DNA of 64,000 bases from Crocodylus rhombifer (taxonomy: Eukaryota > Chordata > Crocodylia > Crocodylidae): contig JAVSML010024318.1 in assembly GCA_038503035.1 (NCBI GenBank), positions 147,891 to 211,890 on the forward strand. Reading direction: 5' to 3'. Below, piece after piece: positions 10,666-23,270 of this stretch (the stretch's first letter is position 1; each line of letters begins with the position of its first letter). A model generated the notes under the pieces. The model saw nothing but the letters and a program-made list of their open reading frames with translations. It was not told where the DNA came from and did not search any database. A program made the translations under genes and the position numbers.

Positions 10666-11547
10666 TAAAAGGGAACTAACTTCACAACCAGATTACTTCA
10701 GGTATTATAAGAGTCACTTCCAAGCTGCAGACTATCCCCTGCCTTCTCAACAAATAGGCCCTATTTGTTTTGAAAAATCCAATTTGTAGGAATTCCTTTT
10801 CAAGCTATTCTGAACAGACTGTTTGCCACTTTGGACAGAGACATGTTTAGGGAATGTCCACTCCCTGGGCTGAAGTGTCAAATCACTGAAGAGTTAAATG
10901 CTAAGATTTCCTTAAACAAAGCTCTACCCAACCCAGAGGCCAAGGAACACAAGGATTAGCAACATACTATTATCAGTCACTGATTACCAATTCTTGGATG
11001 CCCTAAGACAGGAGAAACAGGAAAGAAAGAAAATACAAATGTCCATCTATGAACAGATACACATTGCCTTCAGCATAGGAGATTCTTACAATGTCTTCTT
11101 CCACCTATGGTGGTAGACGTTTCCTCTGCTGGAGACAGAACTAGAACTCTTTAGGGTTGCAAACTATTTTTTCCACCTCGCATGAGCTCTGGCTACAGGG
11201 CATTATCAAGAATATCACTAAAAAGACTGTCCCCATCGCAGATGGTACCTCTTCGACACCCAGGAACCACTCACTAAAGGCAAACCCAGGCGACTCCCAG
11301 ACAACAGTCCCTTTGCAGAACACAAAATGTGAGACACTCCCAGAAACCAAATCAGCTAGGACTGATCCCTCCTCTACCTGGCTAGTGAAGCAGAGTAATG
11401 AGCCTTTGGTACTGCTGTTGTTTCTACATTTGTATCCATGACAACACTAAGGTCTTAGTCCAAAGTTCTGTACAAATCGGAGGATAAGAGACACGCTCCT
11501 GGGGAAGGCAACATCCAAATAACTTTGAAGACATTTAACAGATTCTC

Positions 11548-11569
11548 GGGGGGGGGGGGGGGGGGGGGG
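11548..11569. repeat. Poly-G run of 22
   Basis: Twenty-two consecutive G residues. A run of this length can form a G-quadruplex and is a common site of assembly length error. Confidence 0.8.
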
Positions 11570-12834
11570 AACGCCTTCCATGCAAAAGAATCAAATACCA
11601 CCAGGAGAAGAAACTATCACTATGCTGTAAAAACTGTCTATGCCAGCTAATCTAGAAACTGCCCTGATGGCAAGGGTAGTAAGTCCTTAGTTTACAGTGG
11701 GAATCTGGTTTTAGGCTTAAGCATGGAAAAGACATCACATTTAAAAATTGGTAAAGTGTTTTGAGATCTTTTGGGATGAAATACCATATTAAATTGAGAG
11801 GCAATGGCATGACCATGATGCTATATGCAATTCAGCAGGTGCCATCTTCTACACAAGGAGTGGGTGAAGTAGTCTGGGTGAGTAGTTTGGGATGTAGTAG
11901 CCTTTTCCCCCACCCAAAAAGAAGAGACCGAGTAATATAAACAGGGGTCCAAGATACATTTCTGTTGTAAGCTCACTAGCAAAAACACAATGCTAATTCT
12001 TCCCAGTGCACATGCATATTTCATGCACATACTCTGTGGCCATCTTGCTCCATCATCTGTTTTTGACAGGTTCTTCCAAAAGCTGCAGGTATGGCCTCTC
12101 AGTTTCAACTGATCCATGATGCAAAGGGCATCTGCTTTGGCTCCTCAGGCAGTCACAGTCACATTACCAGGAATCCCTACTGCACTGAACTCTTAACCTA
12201 GCGGACCACTCAAAATGGCAGCACTGACAAGTAGCAGCCTATTCACCAGACTGCAGATAAACCCCTTGGCCCACACCCAGACCTGCTGCAAGCAGGTGCA
12301 AGTACACTGGCTTCAGCAGAATTCAGCTCTCTTGGGCCGTGTCTGAATTTGCCCTTCGTAAGCCATTTCCTGCCTACCTTTTATGTTATTTTATTTTTTA
12401 AGAGAGGAGACAAAAACAAAAACTTGACTATAACAGACAGACTGGATTCAAACCACGCAGTCCAAATCCCACTTGGATATGGCCAGATTCCTGAGATCAA
12501 CCTTGCAAGAATTACTCCCTGCCTTTGATTCCAGTGCACGAGTTCTGTCAATCGCTGTTCAGCAGAACCAGCCCTTACTTGTCTTGTTTGGACTCTTGCC
12601 CCAAAATCAATTACAGTTGGAAGTATGACTGAGGCTGCATGTTTGGGTCTTGGAGGAAACCCGGTGGGCTATCCTTTACTGACAGCTCCCTCCAGTACTT
12701 CAAGAGAGTTGCTGTCAGGGGCTCTAGAGATGAGCCCCAGCAAGCCTTTCTCAACTCAGGCAACAGTTGACAGGGCACAGGGCCCTCAAGGTAAAAACAT
12801 TTTTGCAAGCTACTAGCCAACTGCCCATCAAGAA

Positions 12835-12848
12835 GGGGGGGGGGGGGG
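12835..12848. repeat. Poly-G run of 14
   Basis: Fourteen consecutive G residues in otherwise unremarkable sequence. Confidence 0.8.
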
Positions 12849-13251
12849 CAGGGACAGAGCGTCACCATCCACCGGCCTGCACTGTCACTGCTCCTGCCTC
12901 CAGCCCGGTGCGGCTCTTGGAGCACTCCGCTTCATTGTTTTAGATAACCAATCAGAGTGCAAATAAAGTGTTATGGCCAGACAAAGGCTTTTATAATATT
13001 AGAATTAGGGGGAATGGACCCAGCTTTCCAAGCATAACTCCCTCATCCCACCCCAACACCTGAGTAGGAATTTCTCTTCATTTCTATCCACCAGGTTAGT
13101 GTATCAGTGCTTTCTTTGGTACACTCTGGGCTCAAAGGATTAAGCTCCAGTCAAATGATCCTTTGTACTCTCAGTGAGAGTAGCTCTTTATCCTTCCTCT
13201 CCTCCCATAGCATGCTCTGAGTTGCTGTCCCATCCTTCTCTTTTTCATAAT

Positions 13252-13481
13252 ACAGCTACTTGCTTAACGTTGTAGTTACATTCTTGAAAAACGCGACTAA
13301 GCGAAACAATGTTAAGCGAATCCAACTGCATGACAGCAGTTACCTACTAGCAGGCGATGGCCAAACAATGTTATAACCGAACATTGCATGACTTTAAACA
13401 TGTACGTTCCCTAATAGATCAGTGACGTAATAACGAAACTATGTTAACCAGGACGACACTAAGTGACAAGTACTTGTACAA
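13252..13481. mobile_element. Small nonautonomous DNA transposon
   Basis: The left end 'cagctacttgcttaacg' and the reverse complement of the right end 'agtacttgtcacttag' are imperfect inverted repeats. The interior repeats the motif 'aacgttg/acaatgttaagcg' in both orientations. It is unusually rich in CpG and AACG words compared with its flanks. The superfamily is not certain; a Tc/mariner-like Tigger relative is my best guess. Confidence 0.5.
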
Positions 13482-13983
13482 CATGCTCCTGCCTCGGCCA
13501 TAAGAGTTCCAGTGAGATGCTGCCCTCCTGCAGCTGGGGGGGGGGGAGGAGTACAAGGCCTACTAGTGGTAGGTGATTACCAGAGTTTACCTATAGTGCA
13601 CATTTAACAACTTGTGCTTTTGGAGCAGAAGGATCAGGATAAGACCCATGAGAAAGAAGGGGTGGGATATTTAGAAAAAGACTGCAGTATCCGTGTTTGT
13701 TACATGACTTCTCATAACTCCTTGCCATACCTCAGCTAGTTCTCTCCCATCAGATGGTTCCCCAAGGAAATAATAGGTTTCTTCCATTCCCCTGTGCCCA
13801 CACACCCATCTGTCTTCCATGAGACCCCAACACAACTCTTTTCTACTTTCTCTATGCTGATAAAAGTATCAGGGCTAGGGATATGTGCTAAAGGCAACTC
13901 ATGACTAGAGACAGCTCTGAGGCACAGCTCCAGAGAGCCTAAATCAAAACCTAAGTGCTAGGCTTTGACCACCTCTTCAGAAA

Positions 13984-14255
13984 AGCAGCATGGCCCAGTG
14001 GGTAAAGCACTGGACTGGGAGTCAAGTGACCTGGGTTCTTCCACCCTCCATCTCTCACCTGCTGCATGACCTTGGACAAGTCATTTCATGTATCCATGCC
14101 TGTCTTTGTTTTGCCCCATCATATAAAATGAAGGAGGAGGAGGGAGGGTTGGGAATGCATCTCACCTCATAGTAGTGTAATGTCTAACACAACGTGGCTG
14201 TGATCTTGGCTAAATCTTCTAGGCACTACCGTAATACAAATAATAATTTAGGTTT
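13984..14255 (+). mobile_element. MIR-type SINE
   Basis: The 5' tRNA-like head has a box A-like 'ggcccagtgggtaaagca' and a box B-like 'gggttcttcc'. It is followed by the MIR core 'tgaccttggacaagtcattt' and 'ataaaatgaagg'. The order and spacing match MIR. Confidence 0.8.
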
Positions 14256-16504
14256 AAAGTAGAAAGGGAAAAACAGACCTCTCTTAGGCTTTCATCTAGA
14301 GAGACAAGTTAACAAACCTCTACTTATCTTAAATACTTCAACTATGCAAAACTGGGTTATGCTCACATTTTTGTGGCTGCTAAAATTTTTGTTTGTTTGC
14401 TTGGTTGGTATTTTTTAACAGTGACTCTTTGAAGTGGCTCAGAGGTTTAGGATGTCCAAAGTAGTCCCAGGGGAGGTGGATTAGAGGGCAGAGTGCAGGT
14501 TAGGTGGTCAGATGTGCATGATAAACATAACTTGCCACTTTGCCAGAGATACTCACCTATTTACACTCAGATTTCTTCCCCCTCCCTGCTAGCATCATAA
14601 GCTACCTTAGATACAACTGAGGAGAACAGTAATAGATGCAAAAATGGAATAATAGTGAAAAATATACCAGCTGAACCTATGGTGTATGCTATAGACTTGA
14701 TCCAGCTTTTAAATGGCACAGAAATCAATGGAAACAGGGCCAGTATATAATCTGTAATATATGGTGTAAAAGCAATTTATTATCAATAAATGACTCTGAT
14801 CCACAGGAAGTGTCAGGGCTACACAATACAGCAATATTGAAGAGGGGGTGTTAGGAGGATACATTCATTAAAGTGTTTGTAAAGCACAGTGTAACCGCAC
14901 AGTGTAACCTTTTGATTGTGTCAGAATGCAAGACAATTCAATGTTTGCAAGGCATTTGGATACTACAGTGAAGGTGATCAGGTCTCTATAAGGTCATATG
15001 GACAATGACACAACTTTTATCTGTGCTTGTTAAGAAGTGCTGGGGTGTCCCTCTCTTCCTGGATGTAGGTCTCAGATACAAGAATCCATGCTGTTGCCAC
15101 CTGAAGTTTACGCTAAGACAACTCCCTCTGCTTGGAACAGCACCCTGGGTCAGTTCACAGACTAACACGTGCTCCTACCATGCTTCCTACTGAGAACATA
15201 CCACACTGGTGCTTCATACTTGTTTTCTAAGTGAGTTTCAGGAGCTGGGTGGTTCAGATCAGTTCAACTGGCTGGGAGATCCAACTGCTCAAAAGACCAC
15301 CCCACTTGCTGTGTGACAGCCAAGTAACGATGAGCAGGAGGCCTCCAGCTAACAAGCTCCTGACTTTAACAGGGAAGCGAGCTGGCTGGAGTTTCAAAAG
15401 CACCCGAGGGATTTTGTGACACAAGTCTCCTAGACTTTCAACAAATAACGCACCTCAGGTGCTTTTTCAAATCCCACAGGGTGCAATATCCAAGAGCGTT
15501 CCTTGGCTTTGGAACTCAACTCACCCTTTTAGTTTGCTAGAGCATGGTCTTGCTACCCTAGAGGATTTTTCTAAAACTAAAGACCAGAGACCTTTGGCTT
15601 AAAGGAGGTTCTTCCTGGCAATGGCAGACCTAAACTACTGGCCAACAGTCCCTTTGCCACCTACAGTTGTACAACATACCACATATGTGGGGAGTGAGGG
15701 TGGCACTCAAGCCTGTGACTGCCCTTCAGTGGATGGGTTGGAGCAAAGAGTTGGGGGAGCTCTTTCGGATGGATGAAGGAAGATATTCATAATCCAAACT
15801 CCTACTGGCTACCGTGTGTGCGCGTGTGCACAAATCTTTGTGGCACAGATCCTTCCAGATTATTCCCAGAGTGGCAGTTCCCTGGGGAGGCGGCCTCTAG
15901 CACGTATTTAATAGAGGCTTTGGATTTTACAACACTAAGGTTTCAGATTCTGTTTTAGAAAACATTTTCTCTGGCAACGGGGCTGTTAATGGATTTGATG
16001 TTTTCTCACTTGCCTCCTCCCTCCTGTCCGTCTTTAAAAGTTTGGCATCAGAGGGCTTCTTTGAAGATAAGGCCAAATTTGCAATTAGGGAGGAAAACTT
16101 CATGAAGCTAGACATGAAGGGATGGAAAGGAGGGAAAAACAGGAGTCTCTTTGCTTGTTGAGATACACAGCGTCGGGTACATAAGATTACAATGGCTCCT
16201 CTGTACCTCCAGGGCCCGAAGCCATAAATTTCTTGCTCTGCTGTTACCTATACTAGACTCCTGGATAGTCCTACTCACACAACAGCTTTTCTATAGCAGG
16301 ACACCCACTTTGTGCTCCAAATCTAAAGGCACTGCACAAAGCACATGGAGTTCCCATCTCCATGGCACAAGTCCCTGACCATAGAGAGGGGCCAGTCACA
16401 TTGCCAATGGATGGAGAGTAATTTCCACCATATACTAACAGTGGTTTCTATCTAAAGAATGACTGTGGCTGCCATAACTTTAGTACCTAGTGGATTTTAT
16501 CCTC
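14256..16504. other. Unassigned DNA
   Basis: I see no gene, no recognisable repeat family and no strong low-complexity tract in this stretch. Frames are short and lack domains. Confidence 0.4.
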
Positions 16505-16690
16505 AATCTGTCCTGTGAAGTACAGAAGATGCAACTGTACTCATTTCAGAGGCAGAAAATGGAAGTTCACAGCATTTTGCACAAGGTCACACAAGAAGGC
16601 CATGGCAGGGCAGAGAACTGCCAAGATCCCAAGCTTGTTTCCTTACCATAGGGCCATCCATCATCTCAGTGTAGGCAAGGGTAGCACCTG
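16505..16690 (-). mobile_element. MIR-type SINE, diverged
   Basis: On the plus strand it reads 'tcatttcagaggcagaaaat', 'gcacaaggtcacacaag' and 'ggcagggcagagaactg'. These are the reverse complement of the MIR core and head. The copy is old and lacks clear ends. Confidence 0.65.
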
Positions 16691-17616
16691 CTTTGTTTGG
16701 AATTAGCTTTAGGCTATATCTATATTAGTGACACAAGCACCTGGGTACAGACCCCCTAACTCAACATCACATGACAAGGCAAAAGTGGAGGTCGTGCCCA
16801 AGTCATTTATAGCAGCGTCTTAAAGGATTAAGCTCTGCTTGGGTCAGTCCCACTCATAAGGCTGTTGTAATGTGCTTACACACAGTGCAAGTTCCCATCA
16901 TATATAGCAGGCCCTTATTTAGCATTGTGCATTGGCTCACTATCCTGTCATTTTTTGCCTGCCAACTTTCAAAGGCACCATCCTTCATTATGGAAAAAAA
17001 ACAAACAACCCCAAACCCTAATTTCAGGCAATCTGAAGTGGTTTGGAGAAAATAAAAACAACCTAAATGCTTCTGTCTCAATGTTAGAAAGTTGATGACA
17101 TGGTTCTTAGAGGGATATGCCCCCACTCCTCCCCTACCCAATTGTCATTATTATAGCAATCCCAATATACCAATGTTAGACACTAACCTATTTAGAAATC
17201 TTAGCATGACAACCAATCAATAGACGTCAGCACCTGAAAGTGTGATCCACACACCCCAGAGACCCTGACTTCGTACACGAACAAGATATATCAAGAGCCA
17301 ACCTCTTGCCAGACTGAACCGTGGGTGTCGACATGGAATTACCACTGCTGGGGTTTGGTTGAGACTTACTGCCTGTTATAGGCAAACAACCAAACTCCTC
17401 CAGGGAAGGTGGACCAAGCAGGATATGCCGATGTCTTCAATCCACAGTACAAATGTTATAGCCCCTGCAGCTCATAACTTGCATCACCTTGGCTCTGCTA
17501 TATTTTCTTAGAGGCAGAGAGTTCTGTGCAGTTTGGAGTGGGCCTAACAAGCCTACATAGTCACTAGACACAATAACACTGCTCTTGTCTGAGGAGTGGC
17601 CAATACCTCCCCAGGG

Positions 17617-17795
17617 CCCAATTAATCCTTTAGTGGGTCCTAGGCAAACATACTCACGGGCCCCCAACTGAAGATGAAATTTTATTATTTTTTTCTGCTC
17701 AATAATAATACTATGTAAAAGAAGCACAACTGGCCCCATCTTCACTTAGGGCCCTATGCATGTGCCTAGTATGCTCATGCCTTAATCCGGCCCCG
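17617..17795. mobile_element. Possible small TIR element
   Basis: The left part 'agggcccaattaatcc' plus 'cctaggcaaa' is mirrored on the right by 'gtgcctagtatgc' and 'gccttaatccggcccc'. The arms are imperfect. The terminal sequence resembles a dispersed reptile repeat, but I cannot name the family. Confidence 0.35.
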
Positions 17796-20199
17796 TACCT
17801 CCCAGCAAAGACTCTGCAAAATGGTTAAGAGCCAAATTTCACCTCTGCCTTTTCTTCTGTGCCCTGACATTCTGCCTACTGAAAGGAAGTATTTTGCATC
17901 TGAAACCCAGTTATATGCTCCCTGAAGCCCAGTCACTCCCGCACTTCCCGCTGTGGTCATATAAACCCTGCATTGTTTTTTCCTTAGATGGCACTATAAA
18001 AATACAACAGGAGAGACAATCAGGGACTGGAACCCTGTTGTGCCAAGTGCTGTGGTTGTGTACCACTGGTATATGCAGCAACCCTCAACTCAGACTGGTG
18101 TGTTTATCACAGCTCCATATGATCACTCATCTGTAGACCTACTCATCTGAGGAATATCTGCAGGCAATCTGAATGGCTTTTACCAGCATCTCCAAGGGCC
18201 TGCAGTTCCACTAGGACAACAAGAAAGCAACACGATGGTAAAGGTGTTTAACCCCAACACAATGCCCTTTGTTTATTGCCAGCATCCTCCAGAATACCTC
18301 ATCTGGCACTGGCGTTCATATGGTGCTATCTACCTTTGCAATCCCCTACCAAGTCTTCTGCTGCACTAATGAATATGAGCAGCGCTGGCATTCATTACTA
18401 TGCACCATGAAGTTCACTCAGATGCAACTGAAAATGACATCCCAGAGGAACGCCTCAGGGCGCAGATGAACAGATATGTTGTCAAGGCTCTGAGCACTTG
18501 TCCCGACTAGAAGTGCTCAAATACAGGTCAGATTTCTTTAAAACCGTCCCAGCCACCTCATCTTAATGATTGAGATCCCTCCCTGGGAGCAGCCAGGTGC
18601 TCTCAAAGGCCAGCAGCTGGTTGCTGAACCATGTGCAACCAGATCCACCAAAAACCCTTCTGAAGGAATTTTACAAAGGTGGACTGGGTCCACCCAGAAG
18701 GCTGACGGCCTGACCCAAGAGATCTCCATCCCTGGTCCACTACACACCAGCAAATTAAAGCCTTTCGCAAAGACCAAATCAACCGACACCAACACACCTC
18801 AGTAATGGCTGTAGTCAAAAATCTGGCTTGCTGATTTCAGCTCGACTGCTCCCCCTGGAGGCCAGCAGTTTTGTAGGACACCCCCCGCCCAGCAGTGCAA
18901 GACTCCATCCCAGTGGAAGGCAACTAAAGTGGCTTTAGTTGGGCCACTCCAAGAGTGCTGTGCAATTCATACACACCTACAGGCCATTCCTGGTTCTAGC
19001 ATTTATCCAAGTTGCCTACAGGGCGCAGAGCTGCCTGGACTCTCCACAGTTCTGTTTGTTGCTGCCTATGGCCTCGCCCTGTACATGCCACCTTTGCCCC
19101 CTCAAGTTTCTCCTCCATCCCCATACAGGCACAAGGCTTGTGAGGGAGTCCAGGGAAGGCATCTGCTTTTGTCAGTACTTGGGATGAAGAAATCCTTTTA
19201 GAAGCCCTTCTTGGCATTCCTATCTTTTTACCCAGTGTAACAGGGCCAGAACTGGGATGATCCTCTCCCCACTGCTTGCATCTGAGGTTCATTCCCAAGC
19301 ATTTGCATCTGGTAGTGTGGAGGAAACAATATTCATAACTTTATTTGCCATGCCTATAGTGCTTTTCAAAGATGAGCTACACCAGGATCTGCCTAGGTTT
19401 ACGTATAGGGGGACAGGGAGTCTCATTACCCCATTAGCCTCTCTGCAGTGGGGCGAAACAATGGATCTGAAACTTTCACAGCAAACTTTCCTTACTTCTG
19501 TGGGGAGTGACTTAAGTTTCTCAGAACTTGACTTTAAGGGTCTCAGTTGTGCACGAGCCAATGGCTTAGAGTGTAAAAATGGGCTCAAAGCTCAACATGG
19601 CAGAGCTAGGAGAGTTTTGTTAGTTTTGGGAAGAGTGGGAATTTCAAGAGAGAAGAAGAGCTGAGCAATTATTCCTGTGTTCTGAGCAGGCAATCCCCCA
19701 AAGGAAAAGCTCAGACTGACACCAAAGGGGCTGCAGAGAGGCTTGCAGACATCAGCAGCACTGGCTTTAACCAGGTGAAGCGGAACAGTCCATATTCTGT
19801 CCTGTGCCTTGTAGGGTGACCCATCTCATTGTACCAGTCACGACAGAAACAAAAGCTATGCTTTCCAACACACAGGGATGTGACAACCCCTGTGAGCTGT
19901 ACAGCTGAGACATGACCACCTGTTCATCTACTCCTTTTACCCTTCACTCAAGTAAAAGAGTGGTGCACGGAACATCAGCCATCTTCACAGATGTCACCGA
20001 GAGATCTCTCAAATGTATGTGTGGTTACATACACATTTGGGTCCAATCCATTTCATCAGAGCATCATATGAATAAACCCTATTTCCCCCCAAGAAGGGAA
20101 GTACTAACAGAAAACACCTTTTGGGAGTTCTGCCTCTCAGATGCATGGGATTAATTCTTTTAACTGTGAAGGAGTAATAAAAAAAAAGCAAAACACCAG
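17796..20199. other. Unassigned DNA
   Basis: No gene is supported. Frames of 80-135 residues occur on both strands, but none shows a domain or splice context. One stretch at 18130-18480 looks less random in its codons but matches no family I recognise. Confidence 0.4.
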
Positions 20200-21059
20200 T
20201 TATTTCTTGCTGCAGATAAATTTATTCATCCTACAGAAAACCATGGCCACCCCTAAACTGTCCTACCTTATCTCAGCAGGTTCCAGGATGCTTCCTATTA
20301 GCAAGGGGAGCAATTTCACATTCAGTTATTTAGGTCATTTAAAAAACAAAAACAAAAAACCTCTGCATTTGGAAACCCTCAAAATGTTTCTTCTGAAACC
20401 TTTCCCAGAGCCATAAACCTCAATATACAACCCATCAAAAAATGTGTACTATATACACTATATATAGGCCAACGAAATGCTCTCCAGCAAACTTGGACAG
20501 ATTAAGAAAACAGTCCCCAAAAGAAATAAAAAAGCCCTAAAATAAAGAACTTGTTAAAAAATAGCTGAGCACATACTTTTAATATTTTTAGGGATGAACA
20601 TTTTTAGCCCTTTGAAATGAAACTTGCTTGATAGCTTGCAAATGAACACATTAAAAAGACATTGTACAGTGCTGTGAGATAGCTGCATAGCAACAGAGAG
20701 AGCTGAGCCTTAAGTACATCAATATGATGCCTGATACTGTGCGTAGATATTTATGAATCTGTGTTTTACATGTATAAAATTGTTTTGTGACAAGAACAGT
20801 CCAAGCTGATCTCCAGTTCAAGCTGGGATAACAGTTACATTAAAACAAACAAAACTGGGGGGTAGGGGGAAACAACCCTTCATAGACTCAGAAATGCCTC
20901 TTCCAAATGAAATACATTTAGGGCATTGAGCCCCAAACACAGGAAGAAACTTTAGTGAAAAAGCAGATTTGTGTTAAGTTTTACCAGGCTGGAGTGTCAA
21001 GAAAACAGTTTGTTCGGTCTATTATTATTACTGTGATTAGCAAAGTCCTCAAAACCTTT
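20200..21059 (-). ncRNA. Candidate terminal exon of a minus-strand transcript
   Basis: On the minus strand a long polypyrimidine tract ends in TTTTTTTAG at about 21060, giving a strong acceptor. The segment then runs about 860 bases to AATAAA at 20226-20221, with a T-rich downstream element at 20190-20172, as a poly(A) site should have. The body is AT-rich and 3'UTR-like. There is no ORF above background, so this would be a noncoding exon or a 3'UTR. Everything here is inferred from signals; no homology supports it. Confidence 0.3.
20221..20226 (-). terminator. Poly(A) signal AATAAA, minus strand
   Basis: The plus strand reads 'tttatt'. Downstream in the minus sense lies GCTTTTTTTTTATT, a plausible U-rich downstream element, within 50 bases. 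Confidence 0.4.
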
Positions 21060-21392
21060 CTAAAAAAAGAAAAAAAAAAAAGAAAAAGAAAGAAAGCTTA
21101 ATTGGATGCAGCTTAGAAAGCCAGACTCGTTTCCCTTCTCCTAAACAATTATTGCATTTTCTGTTTACCAGCATTGTTACAAGGACCTGCCAAAGTTGCA
21201 GCCCAAAGCAACGAGACAGGCACACACTGTAAGTCTCACTGCAAAGCTGAAAGTGATTCTTCCCCCGGCAACACACACACATACCATAAAACTTTCTTTT
21301 ACCCCCTTCTCCTCCCAATCCATTTCACTGATCCCCTTCACGGAAGGACTAAAACACAGCACCGCACAAGCAAAGCAGAGGACAAACATTTT

Positions 21393-22335
21393 ACTCACAG
21401 GAGTCCACCCACGCGTCTCTCCGCAGCAGCAACCCCTGCGCACAAGCACAAACCAAGATGCCTTTGCACTTCCAGGAGGGGAGGCTTCTCTGCGAGCTCC
21501 CAGCAGTTTTTGACAGAGATTGCAAGTCGGAGGGGGGGGGGAGAAATCAATTTCTTAAATTTCCCTCCCCTCCTTCCCCCCACCCCCCGGGGCTCCGTGC
21601 TGCCTGGGGGAAGGGAGACTGATTCTTTGGGGAAAGTTTTGGGCAGGCGCTGGAGCTGCAGCACCAGGGAGGACGTGCAGGGCCCTCCATTAACGCCGGG
21701 AAAGTGACCCGAAAGACACAGTGAAACAAACGAGCCCCCAACTCCCACCTGCAGGCTCCAGCCAATTCTCCCCCGCCCTCCCCGGCACCTCTGGGCGATT
21801 TGCTCTCCTGCCACATTTTTGCATCAAACACACACACACACACACACACACTGCTCTTTTTCAAACAGCGAGCCAGCAACCTCCCGTGCCCCAACACAAA
21901 GATCTGCTGTGCCCTCAGCAACTTAGAGGGAAATCTGTATCTAGAGAGAACTGAGAAAACATCCCACCCATTACAACTTCTCTCTTTCTAAAACAAACTT
22001 TTCTCTCTTTTTTTTCTTTTTTCTTTTTTTTTTGCAGCTGTTTCACTCACCCGAGATCTCTGCTGGAGCAGGAAGGGGAAACAGAGATACACAAAATGAA
22101 GAGAAGCAACAAAGACACTAAACTCCACGGGCTGGGAAGCTCCAGGCCGGATCTGCAGGGAAGTCAGCAGCAGAGTTTGGGGCTGGTGGTTGTTCTTTTG
22201 AGTTTAGGGGGTTATTTGTATTTTGGCGCTGGTTGTTTTGGGATTGGGGGGGGTTTAGGGGAAAAAATTGGGAGGAGGGAAGTTTGCAGGGCTCAGAGAA
22301 GGAGGAGGAAGCCGCGGTAGGAGGAGGAGAAATAC
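21393..22335 (-). promoter_or_regulatory. CpG-rich promoter-like block with minus-strand splice donors
   Basis: From about 21400 to 21800 CpG is frequent, whereas the rest of the window is CpG-poor; a weaker CpG patch continues to 22320 (gccgcgg). On the minus strand, consensus donors CGG|GTGAGT (plus 22051/22050) and CCT|GTGAGT (plus 21399/21398) end two candidate first exons. The plus strand also has a polypyrimidine tract plus TTTGCAG at 22036, so direction is not proven. It is probably the 5' end of a transcript whose terminal exon is at 21059-20200, or of a gene lying outside the window. Confidence 0.4.
21828..21851. repeat. (CA)n microsatellite
   Basis: About 12 CA dinucleotides inside the CpG-rich block. 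Confidence 0.85.
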
Positions 22336-22985
22336 ACTGGGAGCCGGGAAGCCAGACCCTCCATATGGAAGAAGGTTTTTTGGATGACTGAACTCTCAAA
22401 CAATTCCCTTCTTTTGCTACTCCTGAACTGGAGCCTCCCATTCCCCCCCTCGAGGAGGAGGAGCAAAAGAATGAGAGGAAAAAAAACCCTAAAAGGAAGA
22501 TAACCCACAATAGTCAGCCCTTAATGATGATAATCATCATCATCATATGGATTCTCCTTACTCCTCCTCCCAGCAGAGAGGATGAATGTAAATACTGACA
22601 CAGGATCATCCTTATACACTCCCTCCTCCCCCAGGGAAGCAGAAGCTGGGAAAGTTGGGCTGAAAAGTTTGGAAAGGCAGTAAAGTCAGTCCACTGCCCC
22701 TTGTCTGGGGGAGATGGTATGTGGTGCTTTTGACCCCTATTCATCAAGGGGAGGGGTTGAGGATGGAGTTAGGAGCTCGGGCTACTTTAGCCAGGAGACT
22801 TCCAGTTCTTTTCCCCCCCCCTCCAGCATACAACACTAGTAAGAGCAGGATGTTTGGGCAGGAAAGTGAGGAGCTCACAGCCTCTTTGATGGAAGAATTT
22901 TGTGTACTAGTTGGTTACAAAAGAGATCAGGGGCCTTACTTTCTGTGAATGATTGCCTATGGGCTTATATTTTATTGTACAGGGT

Positions 22986-23270
22986 TGGACTAAAAACAGA
23001 CAACCAGTTTGATTCACACCAGAGTATATTGGCCCACACCAAATCCAGACCTAACAGACAACCAAGCTCAATGCCCCACATTAAGTACCTGTGAATTATT
23101 CAGATTAATACTTTGCCTGGGAAAAATCTCAGCTAATTTGACTTAATTGCCATTTAAGCCTAGTATGTAAACAGCTGGACTGTGCCTGTTGTGGTGCACA
23201 TCATAGACTGAGCCAAACTGTCTCACACTGAAGTTGGTTGTCTGTTTTTAGCCTTAGAGAACAGGGGAGG
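22986..23270. mobile_element. Inverted-repeat element, copy A of a duplicated module
   Basis: Left end 'gactaaaaacagacaacca' and right end 'ggttgtctgtttttagcc' (about 23234-23252) are inverted repeats of nearly 20 bases. The part from 23119 to 23270 occurs again at 25174-25322 inside a hAT-like element with only scattered differences. It looks like a nonautonomous DNA element; the superfamily is unknown. Confidence 0.55.

Larger units (their letters stand above)
10666..13251. other. Unassigned DNA with two poly-G runs
   Basis: No gene or recognisable repeat beyond homopolymers at 11548-11569 and 12835-12848. Short frames here have no domain I recognise. Confidence 0.45.

Noticed and set aside
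13984..14060. A possible tRNA gene
   Set aside because: The tRNA-like head continues into a MIR core, so it is a SINE.
18130..18800. A possible decayed processed gene
   Set aside because: Some frames looked codon-like, but I could match no family and found no poly(A) tail or flanking duplication.
21174..21814. Frames of 139-177 residues in the CpG-rich block
   Set aside because: Several overlapping frames on both strands have the biased composition expected of GC-rich DNA. None resembles a known protein, and the splice donors suggest noncoding exons.
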